Of a stretch of 61,736 nucleotides of DNA, positions 16,503 to 25,401 are shown piece after piece. Position numbers and translations under genes: made by a program. The DNA comes from an uncultured bacterium. GTDB lineage: Bacteria > Patescibacteriota > Minisyncoccia > Phycocordibacterales > PALSA-1337. The stretch is from the NCBI GenBank assembly GCA_903905325.1, contig CAIVGA010000055.1:1-61736 (forward strand). The letters run 5' to 3'. Every line of letters begins with the position of its first letter. Within the stretch, counting starts at the first letter, position 1. The notes beneath the pieces were generated by a model that saw only the letters and a program-made list of their open reading frames with translations, was not told where the DNA came from and ran no database searches.

Positions 16503-18341
16503 CTAATCCTCACTTCGCATCATTTTGACGAAGACTTCTTGAGGAATAATCACAGATCCGTGCTCTTTTAGGCGCTTGCGTCCTTCTTTTTGTTTCTCAC
16601 GCAACTTCATCTTACGAGTAATATCTCCGCCAGAAAGAGTTCCGGCTGCATCTTTCTTTACACCAGAAAGTGAGCGCGATGACAAAATACGTCCAAAAGC
16701 CGTGGCTTGGATCTTATATGTAAACAATTCGCGAGGGAGAATTTTGTGTAAACGTTCGACTGTAGTTTCTGCATCTTGCTCAACTCTACGACGCGAGACA
16801 ACACGTGCAAAAGCTGGTACTGGCTCATCGGCGATCAAGACATCCATACGTACAACATCGGCTTTGCGGTTATCAACAATGTCATAAGAAATAGAGGCAT
16901 AACCAGAAGAAATACTTTTTACTTCATCAAAGAAATTTCTCATAAGCTCACGAAGTGGCATATTGAGAGTAAGAAGGGTTCTATTGTCACCAAAGTTTTC
17001 TGTACCAACAACTTCACCTTCGTGGTCATATAAAGATTTCATCAAACCACTGAGATACGCTGGTGGCGTAATAATTTTCAAAAGCACGATAGGTTCCATA
17101 ACTTCGATAATGTCGTGATCATCTGGAAAAAGTGATGGTGAATAAACTTTCACGGACTTGCCATTTTTGAGCTTTACTTCATAAGTAATAGTCGGCATGG
17201 TCACGACGAGGTTGAGATTGAATTCGCGACGTAGACGTTCGGTGATAATTTCCAAATGCAACATTCCAAGAAATCCACAACGATAACCTTTTCCGAGAGT
17301 ACCTGACGCTTCTTCTTCAAAAGAAAAAGCTGAATCAGAAAGACGCAAGCGACCAAGTGCTTGTTTCAAAAGTGGAAGATCATCCTGACTTTCTGGATAA
17401 ATAGAAGCCCAAACGACAGGTCGTGGTACCGCGTAACCATGTAATGGTTCTGAAGTGTCCTTGGGAGAAGCCACAGTATCTCCTACAGAGGCTATACCAG
17501 GCTCCTTGATACCAGTGACGATATAGCCTATCTCACCAGCACTCAAGGTAGCCGTAGGAGTTTCGGCCGGAGCAAAAATACCAACGTCTATTGCTTCGAA
17601 TTCCCTGTCGGCTATTTTGAATTTCAAACGATCACGTTTTTTTGCAGAACCGCTCATAACGCGAACGTAAACGATGACACCTGTATGATTGGAATATTGA
17701 AAATCAAAAATAAGTGCGTTAAAAGCGTTTGAAGCGATGGCGGCTGGCGCTACGAGCGCGTTCGAAGGCTCCGGAACTCTGCGTACCACTTCATTCAAAA
17801 GATGTTCCACACCTTCACCAGTTTTTCCAGAAACTTTTATGACATCAGCTTCTTCACATTCAAGAAGTGTGGCAACTTCATTTATAACTTCTTCTGTACG
17901 TGCGAGTGGAGAATCGATTTTGCTAACAACTGGAATAATAACGAGTCCAGCTTCACGAGCCATGTTGAGAGTTGTGAGTGTTTGAGCTTGCACACCTTGA
18001 GTTGCGTCAACGAGTAAAATAGAACCTTCTACAGCTCGTAACGCACGCGAGACTTCATATGAGAAGTCAATGTGACCGGGCGTGTCGATGAGGTTGAGGA
18101 TGTAATCATTTGCTGGCGCACTGCTTTGTGCGGATTCTGTGATTCGCCACTTCATACGAACTGGCTGCATTTTGATGGTAATGCCACGCTCACGCTCAAG
18201 TTCCATAGAATCTAGAACTTGTTCCTGCATTTTGCGTTTTTCGATGGTTCCAGTGATCTCGAGCATACGATCAGCTAAAGTCGACTTTCCGTGGTCGATG
18301 TGAGCGATAATAGAAAAATTACGGATATGTTGAGGATTCAT
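16503..18341 (-). CDS. lepA: elongation factor 4 (back-translocating GTPase)
   Basis: This protein is about 612 residues, starting MNPQHIRNFSIIAHIDHGKST. It has the G domain with AHIDHGKST (G1), ERERGITI (G2), DTPGHIDF (G3) and SKID (G4, where most have NKID). EF-G-like domains follow, then the LepA-specific C-terminal domain (RRRVEQDAETTVERLHK, MKLREKQKEGRKRLK, VFVKMMR). EF4 acts on stalled ribosomes. An alternative start 30 codons upstream has no family similarity and overlaps the divergent promoter area, so 18341 is used. Confidence 0.96.
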   Translation of the reverse strand: MNPQHIRNFSIIAHIDHGKSTLADRMLEITGTIEKRKMQEQVLDSMELERERGITIKMQPVRMKWRITESAQSSAPANDYILNLIDTPGHIDFSYEVSRALRAVEGSILLVDATQGVQAQTLTTLNMAREAGLVIIPVVSKIDSPLARTEEVINEVATLLECEEADVIKVSGKTGEGVEHLLNEVVRRVPEPSNALVAPAAIASNAFNALIFDFQYSNHTGVIVYVRVMSGSAKKRDRLKFKIADREFEAIDVGIFAPAETPTATLSAGEIGYIVTGIKEPGIASVGDTVASPKDTSEPLHGYAVPRPVVWASIYPESQDDLPLLKQALGRLRLSDSAFSFEEEASGTLGKGYRCGFLGMLHLEIITERLRREFNLNLVVTMPTITYEVKLKNGKSVKVYSPSLFPDDHDIIEVMEPIVLLKIITPPAYLSGLMKSLYDHEGEVVGTENFGDNRTLLTLNMPLRELMRNFFDEVKSISSGYASISYDIVDNRKADVVRMDVLIADEPVPAFARVVSRRRVEQDAETTVERLHKILPRELFTYKIQATAFGRILSSRSLSGVKKDAAGTLSGGDITRKMKLREKQKEGRKRLKEHGSVIIPQEVFVKMMRSED

Positions 18342-18452
18342 AACAGTGCTAGAAATATAGCATTTTTCTAGTAATTGTCTAACTTTGCTATATATGCTAG
18401 CCTTTCCTTTGGAAATAGAAAACGCAGACAACTCAATAGAAAGAGGACTGAA

Positions 18453-19127
18453 ATGATCTTAGTCACAAATATCCCATGTCTACCAAGAGACATCTCAAAA
18501 GACGTGCTGGAACAAATCTGCAGAGCTGAAGAAGCACTTTACAATGGACCGTACAAATCACGGCTCGATACAATGCGTCATGTACTCATGGTCGCATACG
18601 GTCGACCAGTAAAAACGGAGATCGAAACTCGGCACGGTTTAAAAGCTGGTTCATTACTTATCAGCTCAACTTACGTGACAGCGATCGTTGCAGATGGTGA
18701 AGATTCAACACTCAATTGCTTTGATATACCGAAGACGATCGGCCAAGTTACAGTGGTCGACGAGGGCTCAGCAATCAGCGGTGCATTTCTTTGTGGGTCG
18801 CGAATACTTCGTGACAATACAATCACGTACGTTGTTGCACCAGGTGAGCATGCCAAAGTTTTTCAACATCTCCGAAAAAAATTGGAGGAACTACATAAAT
18901 TCAATGAGTTGTGTGAATTGGCAACTGAAAAACAGTGTCACATGACTCCACGGAAAGAACGCATAGCAGTCACATTGGAACAGCGCCATCGTGAAGCGCG
19001 TGGAAACCTACGCCAAATAACTTGTCCGGAAGAAGCTGGAATTCTTGGCCTTCTGGCAGGAAAAAACTTGGTGCGTGTATTCGGCACCCCAGAAGCACAG
19101 CAACAACTGCAGACTCAAACTGGATAA
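18453..19127 (+). CDS. unknown cassette protein 1 (224 residues)
   Basis: I do not recognise this soluble protein. It starts MILVTNIPCLPRDISKDV, has a mixed alpha/beta middle (KAGSLLISSTYVTAIVADG, VTVVDEGSAISGAFLCG) and a Lys/Glu/His-rich helical segment (about 140-195). The ATG at 18453 is chosen because AGAGGA lies 7 bases upstream; most neighbours lack such a site. It has a leader of about 50 bases, and a private terminator follows. Placement between two core genes (lepA, murJ) with its own signals suggests a self-contained cassette. Confidence 0.75.
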   Translation: MILVTNIPCLPRDISKDVLEQICRAEEALYNGPYKSRLDTMRHVLMVAYGRPVKTEIETRHGLKAGSLLISSTYVTAIVADGEDSTLNCFDIPKTIGQVTVVDEGSAISGAFLCGSRILRDNTITYVVAPGEHAKVFQHLRKKLEELHKFNELCELATEKQCHMTPRKERIAVTLEQRHREARGNLRQITCPEEAGILGLLAGKNLVRVFGTPEAQQQLQTQTG

Positions 19128-19148
19128 GTGATTCGGTACCAAACCGCC

Positions 19149-19190
19149 AATAGTCGTCGCTTCCACACGGAAGCCTCGGCTATTTTTATT
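19149..19190 (+). terminator. terminator of cassette 1
   Basis: AATAG/CTATT outer and GCTTCC/GGAAGC inner stems around an ACAC loop, followed by TTTATTTA. Confidence 0.75.
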
Positions 19191-19223
19191 TACATATTAA
19201 TTCCAACTACGCTACGGCAAATT

Positions 19224-20906
19224 TTATAAATGCTCCACTTCCGCTGGTGGAACTGGCACAACCTTCCAGATTTTACTGTGCAAAGTTTTCCAAACTTCCT
19301 GCAACTCTTTATTTTGAAGCATAATAAGAACCCATACACCGACAGCTAGACCAATAATTCCAGAACAGAATCCTTGCATAAATATTCCCCATACTTTTTC
19401 GAGTGGAAAGACGAGAGAGAAAGCTCGCAAACATATGAACGAAACATACCCCATGATGATCGATGCAGACAAACTATGGAAAAATGTTTCTAGAACTGGT
19501 TTACTAAAACCTTTATAAGATTTTTCAAACATTACCCAATGCAAGAATGTATTCAGAATAACTCCGATGGAATACGCCAGTGGCAACATAAGAGCGTTAG
19601 TACCAGGCTGACCATCTACACGCAAAAGATTTTCTATAAAATATTGGAATACAGGTACGTGATTGAAAATATGAACTAGGCTAAAACCCAGAATAATGAT
19701 CGTACAAGCTGAAATAACGTTGATGAGCAATGGTTTTGCGGTCTTACCTTCTGCATAGAAGGCTCGCACAAATAGCACGATAAGACTTTGACCAACTGTA
19801 GAAACAATAAATAATGCCAGCATGGCCGCAGTAAGACGTGTATCAGCCCAGTTGAACTTTCCAGCACCGAGAATTACGCGAACAATCTGCGCACGCAAAA
19901 CGATAAACAAAATCGTAATTGGCATTGACCAGAAAATAATGTGACGTGCTGCTGTGATCATTTTTTGTAGAAAGGCAGATGTGTTTTTATCATAAATAAG
20001 TTTTGACAAAGTCGGAAATACCGCAGATGAATAACTTACTCCGATCAAAGCCAAAGGAACAGACTGGAGATTGAAAGCCAGATTAAAAACAGAAATAGAA
20101 CCGGCGACGAGGAGTGATGCCATTGAGATAAAAATAAATTCAGCCAGCTCATTTGCAGAAAGAGTAAGTGTACGTGGAAAAGCTGTGAGAATTATCGGTT
20201 TTATCTTTGACCATTGGAAATTGGCAGTAAACTTCGGAAGAAGTCCTTCATGACGAAGAAATGGCAATTGAATTCCCATATGAAGAAAAGCTCCAAGTGC
20301 CACACCTACTGCGAGTCCGGCCAAACCGATAAATCTATATAAGAAAAATACCCCAACGATAATTCCGAGGTTATATACAACAGGAGACGCCGCATAGACG
20401 AGAAAGCGGTGACGCATTTGAGTCAGGCTTGAAAAAAGGTTTGAAAGCGCTAGGAAAATCGGTGATAAGAGCATGATACGCATTGCCAAGATAAGTTGTG
20501 GTAAAAGTGGATCATGAGCAAATCCTGGCAAAATAAATGGCACAAGCCATGGAGCAATAATTAATATAATTATACTGATCAAAATAATTATAGAGAAAAA
20601 TAATGTAAAAATAGAATCAGAAAAAGATTTTCCTTCTTCGTGGCTTCGGCTAAATGATTCTATAAAAAATGGAAGAAGAATAGACGCAGAAACAATAGAG
20701 CCTATAAGTGCAAATATAAAATCTGGCACACGAAATGCCGCATAATAAATATCTAGTTGGTGACCCGCACCGAATGTGAAAGCCAGAAGCTTGTCGCGAA
20801 AGAGCGCCAACACCGAGGAAAGCAAAGCAAAAATAGCCAACACGTAAGCGGCCTCGTGTAGACCCTTTATCTCTCTTCCCATTGCCGAAAAAAATCTTTT
20901 TACCAT
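19224..20906 (-). CDS. murJ: lipid II flippase
   Basis: This protein is about 560 residues with roughly 14 transmembrane helices. The MVF-family signature is LSSVLALFRDKLLAFTFGAG followed by DIYYAAFRVPDF. MurJ flips lipid-linked peptidoglycan precursor to the outer face. The start at 20906 (MVKRFFS) is used because an upstream in-frame ATG at 20990 would translate the rnpB terminator hairpin. The C-terminus ends in a Pro/Val-rich cytoplasmic tail. The gene lies downstream of rnpB but behind its terminator. Confidence 0.93.
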   Translation of the reverse strand: MVKRFFSAMGREIKGLHEAAYVLAIFALLSSVLALFRDKLLAFTFGAGHQLDIYYAAFRVPDFIFALIGSIVSASILLPFFIESFSRSHEEGKSFSDSIFTLFFSIIILISIIILIIAPWLVPFILPGFAHDPLLPQLILAMRIMLLSPIFLALSNLFSSLTQMRHRFLVYAASPVVYNLGIIVGVFFLYRFIGLAGLAVGVALGAFLHMGIQLPFLRHEGLLPKFTANFQWSKIKPIILTAFPRTLTLSANELAEFIFISMASLLVAGSISVFNLAFNLQSVPLALIGVSYSSAVFPTLSKLIYDKNTSAFLQKMITAARHIIFWSMPITILFIVLRAQIVRVILGAGKFNWADTRLTAAMLALFIVSTVGQSLIVLFVRAFYAEGKTAKPLLINVISACTIIILGFSLVHIFNHVPVFQYFIENLLRVDGQPGTNALMLPLAYSIGVILNTFLHWVMFEKSYKGFSKPVLETFFHSLSASIIMGYVSFICLRAFSLVFPLEKVWGIFMQGFCSGIIGLAVGVWVLIMLQNKELQEVWKTLHSKIWKVVPVPPAEVEHL

Positions 20907-20959
20907 TTTGTTTTGGTTTTTGGTCTTATGGGCATAATAATAACATTTTGTTGGGCGAG

Positions 20960-20987
20960 AAAACACCCCGAATGAACGGGGTGTTTC
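20960..20987 (-). terminator. terminator of RNase P RNA gene
   Basis: AAACACCCCG and CGGGGTGTTT form a perfect 10-bp stem with a 6-base loop. It lies just after the 3' end of rnpB on the minus strand. Confidence 0.85.
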
Positions 20988-20991
20988 CATA

Positions 20992-21394
20992 TTGCCGCAC
21001 CATAAGCCGAATTCTGTTTAGACAACCATTTATCTAGGTCGCACATTACTGCGCGACTCGAGCGACTCTCTTCACCTCTTGCGAGATAAAGCACGGTCTT
21101 GCACTGAAGTAAGGATTTTGCCGTTGCACCCCACACGTTACCGTGCGGACTGATCCACCGAATTCGAAAAACGAATTTCGCGTTCCGGATTCGGTGGATC
21201 CTTCAATCATTTCTAATTGAAGCGTCTCTGTTCGCACCTCTGGTTATTAACCTGATGGGCGTTACCCATTACCCTTCTCGCGCGCCAGTCCGATAGACGA
21301 CCCTTTAGTCTATTTTCATCTGCCGAATTGGCGCGCCAGTGTTCGGACTTTCCTCACGTAAGCTTGCACTTACGCGCAGTTGTCTGGTGAGACG
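20992..21394 (-). ncRNA. rnpB: RNase P RNA, type A
   Basis: On the minus strand the conserved GAGGAAAGTCCGAACAC (5' P4 region) lies about 50 bases from the start and ACAGAATTCGGCTTATGG (3' P4 region) lies at the end. ACCAGACAACTGCGCG corresponds to the P2/P3 entry. Length (~400) suits a bacterial type A ribozyme. It trims 5' leaders from tRNA precursors. Ends are approximate: the start is inferred from the promoter, the end from the terminator. Confidence 0.96.
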
Positions 21395-21399
21395 AGAGT

Positions 21400-21448
21400 A
21401 GTATAGCTTATATGAGGATGGTTGACAAGTATAGGTTAGTATTATAAT
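21400..21448. promoter_or_regulatory. overlapping divergent promoters of rnpB and cassette 2
   Basis: Minus: TTGTCA (21423-21428), 17 bp, TATACT (21400-21405) drives rnpB. Plus: TTGACA (21422-21427), 15 bp, TATAAT (21443-21448) drives the gene at 21499. The two -35 boxes share the same palindrome-like TTGACAA, so they may compete for polymerase. Confidence 0.75.
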
Positions 21449-21498
21449 GTATAAAACAGATTCACCAAACAATAATGTACTAACGTTGAAAGGCTAAA

Positions 21499-21972
21499 AT
21501 GTTAATTAACTCAGCACTTAATGGAGCTGTAAGTAAACTAGATTTGCAGATCTTAGATTTTGTCACTCTTTTATTAAATCGTGTCGTAGATGTGTGTGTA
21601 GAGGTTAAGATTCCCGAAAGCGCCCATCCACATTTGCACTGCCACTCAATATCCAGGGCCATAAGTCAAAACGTCAAACATGTACAATGTGTTGACGGAT
21701 ACATGCTCGGACTTCAACCAAACGAGTCAGGCCAGCTACTCTTGGTGAGAGCACTTCATTCTTGGTTGGTGACAAATGATAACACAATCATTGATCCTTA
21801 TCCGGTTGGATATGTGACACCGTGTCCAGTCTTAGCGGGAAAAGGAAAGTACGCAGCATTTGGATGTGTCATGTATCAGTCTAATAAAGATGTCACAAAA
21901 AAAATCTTAACGCCCAAAATGCTTCGTGAGACATGGTATCTCTCTAGAGTCATAAAGACCGTAATGTCTTGA
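21499..21972 (+). CDS. cassette protein 2, possible papain-like Cys/His/Asp hydrolase
   Basis: No family is recognised with certainty. The 157-residue protein has CHSISRAIS (Cys at the start of a helix), RALHSWLVT (His on a strand) and IIDPYPVGY (Asp), in that order and spacing. This resembles the Cys-His-Asp triad layout of transglutaminase/NlpC-like folds (inference only). GAAAGG sits 7 bases before the ATG and the leader is about 45 bases. It has its own promoter and terminator. It ends with TGA, showing that TGA is a stop here. Confidence 0.75.
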   Translation: MLINSALNGAVSKLDLQILDFVTLLLNRVVDVCVEVKIPESAHPHLHCHSISRAISQNVKHVQCVDGYMLGLQPNESGQLLLVRALHSWLVTNDNTIIDPYPVGYVTPCPVLAGKGKYAAFGCVMYQSNKDVTKKILTPKMLRETWYLSRVIKTVMS

Positions 21973-21989
21973 ATGAACTGAATTCTAAA

Positions 21990-22034
21990 CAAAAAGTCAT
22001 GTAGTACAAGAATACCTACATGACTTTTTTATTT
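21990..22034. terminator. bidirectional terminator, cassette 2 and nrdJ
   Basis: AAAAAGTCATGTAG and CTACATGACTTTTT form a perfect 14-bp stem (loop of 11), with T-runs on both strands. It serves the convergent genes on each side. Confidence 0.9.
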
Positions 22035-22048
22035 TACTAATAACAATC

Positions 22049-24373
22049 CTACAAAATCTCACAAACCCCAGAGGCACAAGCCAATTCTTTTTTGAGATCC
22101 AAATCATTCTGCTTCTCGTAGGTAATGATCTTAGAATAATCTATATGCTCGAGACGCTTTGCCAACTCCTTGAACTTGGCTTCATCGATAGCTTCATAAG
22201 GAGCAAGTTTGTAGACATGGTCTTCGCGTGGCAAGAATGACAAACCTCCAACGATATCCCAGTTGCTATAAACCCAGTTGGCAACTTGTATCCACTCGTC
22301 ATTGCCGATCGAGATAGTTACAGAAGGATTATGTTCTGTAAAATTCTCCTTGACCATTTTCCAATATTCGAGCTGCTCGATAGCGGTAAGATCATTTTTG
22401 AAAGTCGTAGTTCCCTTTGGTGCTGCTACTGGAAATTCTAGAACGAAGGTTGTGGCATTCTCCATAGTCTGACCAACTTCTGGGAAATAAGGAACTCCCT
22501 GATCCTTAAGCATTTTGAACAAACTATCTGTGGAAGCGATACGAGCTCGGCGAATATAATACTTGGAGTGACGAGGGTGCATACCAGATGAACAATCGAA
22601 AGTCTGTGATCCATTTCCTGATGGCTTAACACAAGTTACAGCTGTAGACTCGCTGATACCAAATCTCTTGGCAAACTCTTTGTTGACTTTGATAACCTCA
22701 TCACGAAGCTTGACCATAACTTCTGGCTTGCGTACTGCTGGACAGTCCCACTGACCAGTGATGGATACTCCTAGAAGACGCTCCTTTTCACAGTGCTCTT
22801 TCCATTCCTTCGAAAGATATGGGAAATGTGTGAGCATAGACTGATATGTTCCAAGAATAGCAGCAATACGAATCTTCTTCATGAGAGACTTCTCAGTATC
22901 TTCAGCACGAGCAACTACTTCTGAAAGGTTACAGAACTGCTTTGACTGAAGAATGATTTCTCCACAAGGATTGACTCCGATGAGACCGACGATGTGCTGG
23001 CCAGATGAATCAAAGTAACCTTTGTACTCCTTTAGAACCTTGATTCGGCGCTCTGGCAAAGTCTTGGCGAGAGAACCACGGTTGAATATACCGCGTTCAC
23101 CTGCACGACTCTCTATAAGGGCCATCCATTCCTTCAAAAACTCTTCATTAGTAGGCTTGTTGACATAAACTGCGGAGTTATTGGCGAGCATTCGGTGAGG
23201 ATGAGTAAGGTAGAATGCACCACGCTTTGCATCACGAACTTCATTATCGTCGAGATCAGACAGAGAAATAAGAGCACTGCGACGAACTCCACCAGAAACT
23301 ATGCACTCACCCATCATACAAATAATGTCATGAATATCGATATTGCGTAGACGCTTGCCCTGACGATCGATCATAACCTGACGAGTAAAGTCTAGAAGAC
23401 GCTTGAGCGGTTCTGGACCAGAAGCTTTACCACCCATAGTTTTCAAACGTGAACCAAGTGGACGGATCTGAGAATAATCGAATTCTACATCTTTTCCTGA
23501 AGCCCAAGTAGTTGCACCTTTGACGAAAGCCTGACACCAACCTTCCTTTGAGTCATCAATAATATGAGGATGAACTTTCTCACCCGTTTGCATCATAATC
23601 TGAGGAAACTTCTGTACATTGGCACTTTCTGCTGAGAATCCCATACCTGTACCACACATCGAGACATACATGATCTCCGACATATCTTGAAAAGATTCCG
23701 GAGCAATGAAAGCACAGTTGTAAGCACAGACATTGGTCTTGCGCGCAGCAGCACCAGCGAATTGTACGAGACGCATTGAAGGAATTGACCACTGATTCAA
23801 AATATATTCACGAATCTCTTTGTATTCTGCGTCCTTGAGTTTGGCACCGAGGTTTTCGCGCATGAATCCCATATAACGATTCACTGTCTCGATCCATGTC
23901 TCGCGACGACTCTCTTCATCAATCCATTTTGAGTAAGTTCTGTAATAAACGAATTCACCCAAAGCATTACGGAAATATTTTTTTGACTCCGTGGCAAGCT
24001 TACGAACATTTTCTGGAACCTCCAAACCTTTTGCACGAATCTTGGCCCGCTCTTCACGATACAAAACGTAGTGTTTTGCAGTCTTCACATAATCAGAACG
24101 CATAAGTTCTGCTTCGACGATATCCTGAATACCCTCAACGGTAGGAGTAAAGTTGGCAAATTTCTTTTTGATACGGATAAGTTCCGCCAAAACCTGATTT
24201 GCGACCATGCGAGACTCTTCCAAAGAGCCTTCACCAACAGTAGTCATACCTTTATTGATAGCAGCAACAATTTTCTCTAAATCAAACGGTAATGTTCGAC
24301 CATCTCTCTTGATAATTGTAGGAATCGTCGGCGCTTTTACCGCGACCGATGCGGTTTTTTTCTTCTTTTGCAT
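22049..24373 (-). CDS. nrdJ: adenosylcobalamin-dependent ribonucleoside-triphosphate reductase (class II)
   Basis: This 774-residue enzyme has an N-terminal ATP-cone (about 18-105, IIKRDGRTLPFDLEKI). The catalytic domain resembles the monomeric Lactobacillus-type RTPR: CAYNCAFIAPESFQDMSEIMYVSMCGTGMGFS-like region, NPCGEIILQSKQFCNLSEV with the radical Cys, and a C-terminal CASGVC redox tail recharged by thioredoxin or glutaredoxin. It makes dNTPs without oxygen and needs vitamin B12, which such reduced genomes must normally acquire. The leader is about 100 bases from a TACAAT box near 24472; I saw no cobalamin-riboswitch B12 box. Confidence 0.92.
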   Translation of the reverse strand: MQKKKKTASVAVKAPTIPTIIKRDGRTLPFDLEKIVAAINKGMTTVGEGSLEESRMVANQVLAELIRIKKKFANFTPTVEGIQDIVEAELMRSDYVKTAKHYVLYREERAKIRAKGLEVPENVRKLATESKKYFRNALGEFVYYRTYSKWIDEESRRETWIETVNRYMGFMRENLGAKLKDAEYKEIREYILNQWSIPSMRLVQFAGAAARKTNVCAYNCAFIAPESFQDMSEIMYVSMCGTGMGFSAESANVQKFPQIMMQTGEKVHPHIIDDSKEGWCQAFVKGATTWASGKDVEFDYSQIRPLGSRLKTMGGKASGPEPLKRLLDFTRQVMIDRQGKRLRNIDIHDIICMMGECIVSGGVRRSALISLSDLDDNEVRDAKRGAFYLTHPHRMLANNSAVYVNKPTNEEFLKEWMALIESRAGERGIFNRGSLAKTLPERRIKVLKEYKGYFDSSGQHIVGLIGVNPCGEIILQSKQFCNLSEVVARAEDTEKSLMKKIRIAAILGTYQSMLTHFPYLSKEWKEHCEKERLLGVSITGQWDCPAVRKPEVMVKLRDEVIKVNKEFAKRFGISESTAVTCVKPSGNGSQTFDCSSGMHPRHSKYYIRRARIASTDSLFKMLKDQGVPYFPEVGQTMENATTFVLEFPVAAPKGTTTFKNDLTAIEQLEYWKMVKENFTEHNPSVTISIGNDEWIQVANWVYSNWDIVGGLSFLPREDHVYKLAPYEAIDEAKFKELAKRLEHIDYSKIITYEKQNDLDLKKELACASGVCEIL

Positions 24374-24668
24374 ATGTGACGCGGATCAGAGCGGGCTTGC
24401 CATGAAGCGCGAATAAATTAATGAATTAATAATACTGCTTTCAACTCAAAGGAACTTTATGTGCTAATTGTAGCGCGTAAAATAAAAACTGGAAAGGTCT
24501 AGCAAGCTTTTTTTGATGATTTTTTATGAAAAAAATATTCTAAATATAAAATATTCTCTTGTGAAGGGCTTGAGCTAGAATAAAAGCCTATATAAGGGTT
24601 GTGGAACATTTTCAAAACAACTTTTTGACGAAGTACAAATATTACTTAATAAAGTTTTTAAAAAAAGG
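24374..24668. other. AT-rich gap holding nrdJ leader
   Basis: This 295-base gap contains a possible TACAAT -10 for nrdJ (minus) and a GCTT/AAGC hairpin near its start codon. The remainder (24500-24668) is very A/T-rich with several A/T tracts. No gene, repeat or cluster of DnaA boxes was seen. Confidence 0.4.
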
Positions 24669-25283
24669 TCAAAAAATCAGGTTATCCCCAACTTTTATAT
24701 TATTTTTTTCTGCAAATCCGGCATTAACTTCCAAAACATACTTAACTGGTGATGAAGACTGAAAAGAACTTGGAAAAGTATCAGGAGAAATGTTGTCAGT
24801 AATGTCTATGACTTGTTTATTTTCATCAATCCAAATCATATCGAGAGAAAAAAGCATATCTTTCATCCAAAATTTATAAATTTGTGATGTTGAAAAAACA
24901 AAAAGCATTCCTTCATTCATTGGTAGTGATTCCCTATCACCTAAACCTTTCTCTTGGGTGGTCTGATCATCAGCAGCATATGCTTTTATTGTTGTGTTGG
25001 CGGTTTTTATAGAAATAATCCGAAGTGGAGAGGTGGTGGCAGCGTTTGTGGTGGTAGAAATAGCTGTTGTAGTAGTAGAAACGGCCAAAACAGTGGTAGA
25101 AGAGGCGAAATCTGTAGTTGAAGATGATGTTATAGGAGTTGATGAAGCAATGGCAGGAGTCGACGAGGCTATAAATTCACCGAGTGAAGGAAATGCTCCA
25201 CTAGAGATTAATGCATGTGACAAATAAATAATTCCACCGATGCCAATTATTATAAAAAGTAAAACATATATAGCACGTGACAT
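24669..25283 (-). CDS. membrane-anchored DUF192 protein
   Basis: This 204-residue protein has an N-terminal helix (about 5-25), then a Ser/Thr/Ala-only linker (about 38-92, repeated STT/SST units), then a DUF192 domain (about 95-204) with AADDQTTQEKGLGDRESLPMNEGMLFVF-type start and FWMKDMLFSLDMIWID. DUF192 has no firm biochemical function; members are usually exported small domains. The linker looks like a wall-spanning tether. TATAAT ends 6 bases before the ATG. Confidence 0.9.
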   Translation of the reverse strand: MSRAIYVLLFIIIGIGGIIYLSHALISSGAFPSLGEFIASSTPAIASSTPITSSSTTDFASSTTVLAVSTTTTAISTTTNAATTSPLRIISIKTANTTIKAYAADDQTTQEKGLGDRESLPMNEGMLFVFSTSQIYKFWMKDMLFSLDMIWIDENKQVIDITDNISPDTFPSSFQSSSPVKYVLEVNAGFAEKNNIKVGDNLIF

Positions 25284-25401
25284 GATTCTATTATACTAGC
25301 ATATTTGATTTATTTATGATATAATTTGAGAAGAGTTTGTTTGAAACTAATTTGAAAAATGATCTAAACAATTAATTGGCAATTGACCAAAGGAGATAAT
25401 A

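Noticed and set aside
20907..20990. longer N-terminus of MurJ starting at 20990
   Set aside because: Those codons translate the rnpB terminator hairpin and have no family similarity.
24480..24700. replication origin in the AT-rich gap
   Set aside because: A/T tracts are present, but only one near-match to a DnaA box (TTATCCCCA) was seen, inside a coding region, and no dnaA or dnaN is nearby.
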